Positions 43,281 to 44,486 of a stretch of 44,486 nt of DNA are shown one piece after another. Numbering within the stretch: the first letter of the stretch is position 1; the number at the start of each line of letters is the position of its first letter. The stretch is from Calothrix sp. HK-06 (lineage in GTDB: Bacteria > Cyanobacteriota > Cyanobacteriia > Cyanobacteriales > Nostocaceae). The DNA is taken from assembly GCF_001904745.1 (NCBI RefSeq), contig NZ_MRCD01000074.1:1-44486 (forward strand), read 5' to 3'. A program made the translations under genes and the position numbers. Under the pieces are notes generated by a model. The model was not told where the DNA came from and searched no databases. It saw nothing but the letters and a program-made list of their open reading frames with translations.

Positions 43281-43316
43281 AAGAAACCAGACTTCGCTAT
43301 TGATGTCAGGTTTCTT
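43281..43316. repeat. Imperfect hairpin of family-3 type
   Basis: AAGAAACC (43281–43288) pairs with GGTTTCTT (43309–43316), the stem extending to GAC/GTC after one A-A mismatch. It lies in the 113-bp divergent gap between the beta-CASP gene and the small hypothetical gene, where both promoters should be. Confidence 0.5.
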
Positions 43317-43339
43317 TCTTTTTATTCACCTAATATACT

Positions 43340-43624
43340 ATGGCTCGTCGATTTTATGTAATTCAACTTGGTTGTTACTGGAGCTTACCAAAACCAGAAT
43401 ATTTAAAACTATTACAACAAGGCGCCGTATCCAACCTTGTTGATATAGATTTAAACACATATCAAGCGCGCATAGTCAAAAAGCCACCATTACAAGCAAA
43501 ACCCATTGACTTATCAGATTTTGAAATTGAACATTTTCAAATGGAACTCGAACACTTCATGAAAACAGGTGAGCAAACCGGGTTTGACGCAAAAGAATAT
43601 ATCAACATATTCTTTGACGACTAA
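43340..43624 (+). CDS. Small hypothetical protein
   Basis: 94 residues beginning MARRFYVIQLGCYWSLPKPE, with a mixed alpha/beta look and an acidic C-terminus (YINIFFDD). No family was recognised. Codon use and composition are normal for the window and one GGCGCC lies inside (Gly-Ala). It is divergent from the beta-CASP gene across 113 bases and convergent with the JAMM peptidase gene, 21 bases apart. ATG 43340 has no strong ribosome site. Probably real because the frame fills the gap neatly and reads as a folded protein. Confidence 0.65.
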   Translation: MARRFYVIQLGCYWSLPKPEYLKLLQQGAVSNLVDIDLNTYQARIVKKPPLQAKPIDLSDFEIEHFQMELEHFMKTGEQTGFDAKEYINIFFDD

Positions 43625-43645
43625 ATATATATTTAAATAATATAT

Positions 43646-44095
43646 TTAATATCGAACGACTTCTTCAATAAAATGATGAGTTTCGTCTAAATACCAGCTT
43701 TTCACATCCCTAGCTTTTCCTTCATAGACAGAAACAATAATATAGGAATATGATTGCCAAGCATACTCACGGTCAAACTCAGAAGGAACCGCTAAATTAT
43801 CAGTGTGCGAATGAAATATCCCAATAATATTCAATGAATCTTGTCTTGCTTGTTTTTGCGCTTCCATCAAATCTCTAGGTGCAATTGTATACCTTCGATT
43901 ACGACTTGCTTCTTGATTTATAAACAAATCAGGTATGTCTTGCGTATTCCAAGCATTCTCTGTAGTAATAACTTTGACGCATTCCTTATTGCTCCCCGAA
44001 GCTACACCAAGTAAAATACCACAGCACTCTTCAGGATAGGCGCCTTCTGCATGGTTGTAAATAATTTGTAAATGTGAGGGAGTAAGTTGTATCAT
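43646..44095 (-). CDS. JAMM/Mov34 (M67-family) metallopeptidase
   Basis: A 149-residue stand-alone zinc isopeptidase-like protein. The JAMM set is complete: a Glu in PEECCGILLG (E22 or E23), then HSHTDNLAVPSEFD with H95, H97, S105 and D108. Bacterial single-domain JAMM proteins usually cut the C-terminus of ubiquitin-like sulfur-carrier proteins (ThiS/MoaD/CysO type) in cysteine or cofactor synthesis; no carrier or E1-like gene is in the window. Start ATG 44095 is the only one near the first strand (IQLTPSHLQII). It lies 27 bases behind the S23-type gene on the same strand and may share its transcript. Confidence 0.88.
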   Translation of the reverse strand: MIQLTPSHLQIIYNHAEGAYPEECCGILLGVASGSNKECVKVITTENAWNTQDIPDLFINQEASRNRRYTIAPRDLMEAQKQARQDSLNIIGIFHSHTDNLAVPSEFDREYAWQSYSYIIVSVYEGKARDVKSWYLDETHHFIEEVVRY

Positions 44096-44122
44096 GTGGA
44101 GTTTATTAAAAAATATTACAGC

Positions 44123-44482
44123 CTAAAATTTATTATTGAATTTTGTAATTAACTCATTTATCGCTTCTCTCACGTCCACAGCTTTACTTACCAAACGGTC
44201 ATAATCTTCAATTCGTAACATTTTTAACTCGTAACTGAGTAAAAGAAAGTATTGAACTTCTATAGCATTATCGCTTGCCAATTCCAAATAATTAATCTTT
44301 TCTTCATAATCTTCTCTATCATATCCCTGAGCAATTTTAATTGGAATAGCTGAACAAGCTAAACGTATTTGCTGTGTCAAACCCAAAATTTCCACCTCTG
44401 GAAACTCTTGTGTAGCTTGATAGACAGCAACTGTTAACTCATGGACTTTTTCCCATTCTTTAATTTCTCGAAAGTCGCTCAT
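44123..44482 (-). CDS. Four-helix-bundle protein (S23/IVS family)
   Basis: 119 residues matching the small four-helix-bundle family first seen encoded in 23S rRNA intervening sequences. The pattern is clear: DFREIKEWEKVHELTVAVY, FPEVEILGLTQQIRLACSAI, IAQGYDREDYEEKINYLELA and a final helix (REAINELITKF). In free-standing form the function is unknown; some relatives form pentamers and associate with retroelements. No rRNA sequence surrounds it. ATG 44482 is only four bases from the window edge, so upstream context is not visible. It precedes the JAMM gene on the same strand. Confidence 0.85.
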   Translation of the reverse strand: MSDFREIKEWEKVHELTVAVYQATQEFPEVEILGLTQQIRLACSAIPIKIAQGYDREDYEEKINYLELASDNAIEVQYFLLLSYELKMLRIEDYDRLVSKAVDVREAINELITKFNNKF

Positions 44483-44486
44483 TTGG

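Noticed and set aside
1-44486. CRISPR arrays, tRNA or rRNA genes
   Set aside because: No regularly spaced direct repeats with unique spacers and no tRNA-like T-loop or rRNA stretches were recognised on either strand by eye.

Overview
The window looks like chromosomal DNA of a filamentous, probably heterocyst-type cyanobacterium. The evidence is the heme oxygenase gene, a Nat/Bgt-type amino-acid transporter operon, giant PAS/GAF hybrid histidine kinases, a CHAT–NB-ARC–WD40 protein, a cyanobacterial two-partner-secretion exoprotein, low GC and AT-rich intergenic DNA full of short inverted repeats. The expected cyanobacterial palindrome HIP1 (GCGATCGC) was not seen. The hexamer GGCGCC is present about 75 times instead, roughly one per 0.6 kb, and appears to take HIP1's place.

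Layout. 0.4–2.8 kb: a Ser/Thr kinase followed by a membrane-anchored phosphate-binding-type protein (minus strand). 3.7–12.3 kb: two related hybrid histidine kinases lying tail to tail with a 9-bp overlap. 12.7–16.4 kb: a DUF411 metal-site protein, a small exported protein, an NADP-dependent MDR oxidoreductase and an aldo/keto reductase. 16.4–18.2 kb: gene-poor DNA with decayed gene tails, nested small repeats and a 113-residue gene whose C-terminus is extremely Cys-rich (RiPP-precursor-like or metal-binding). 18.2–25.1 kb: a TpsA exoprotein and a 1457-residue CHAT–NB-ARC–WD40 protein, in a stretch almost free of GGCGCC. 25.6–30.5 kb: housekeeping genes glmM, heme oxygenase and trpB, with a cluster of very small minus-strand genes between the last two. 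30.6–34.0 kb: a membrane protein with a Pro/Glu/Thr linker, a Tat/lipoprotein metallophosphoesterase, a PD-(D/E)XK-like protein and a 1-Cys peroxiredoxin. 34.3–38.2 kb: a four-gene polar/basic amino-acid ABC transporter operon (natF-natG-natH-bgtA order). 38.2–43.2 kb: a CrhC-like DEAD-box helicase, an ETHE1-type persulfide dioxygenase and a beta-CASP metallo-beta-lactamase with unusual extra regions. 43.3–44.5 kb: a small hypothetical protein, a JAMM peptidase and a four-helix-bundle (S23/IVS-type) protein.

How it fits together. Most genes are single units. The clear co-transcribed sets are natFGH-bgtA, the kinase/phosphate-binding pair, and perhaps the S23/JAMM pair. The intergenic space carries at least four families of short inverted repeats, several beside stop codons or inside operons, and two or more Rho-independent terminators whose stems are made of paired GGCGCC sites. 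At least four gene tails without a body, one response-regulator start without a body and one frameshifted small gene show ongoing gene decay. No tRNA, rRNA or CRISPR array was recognised. All assignments come from reading the translated sequence; no database search was made.
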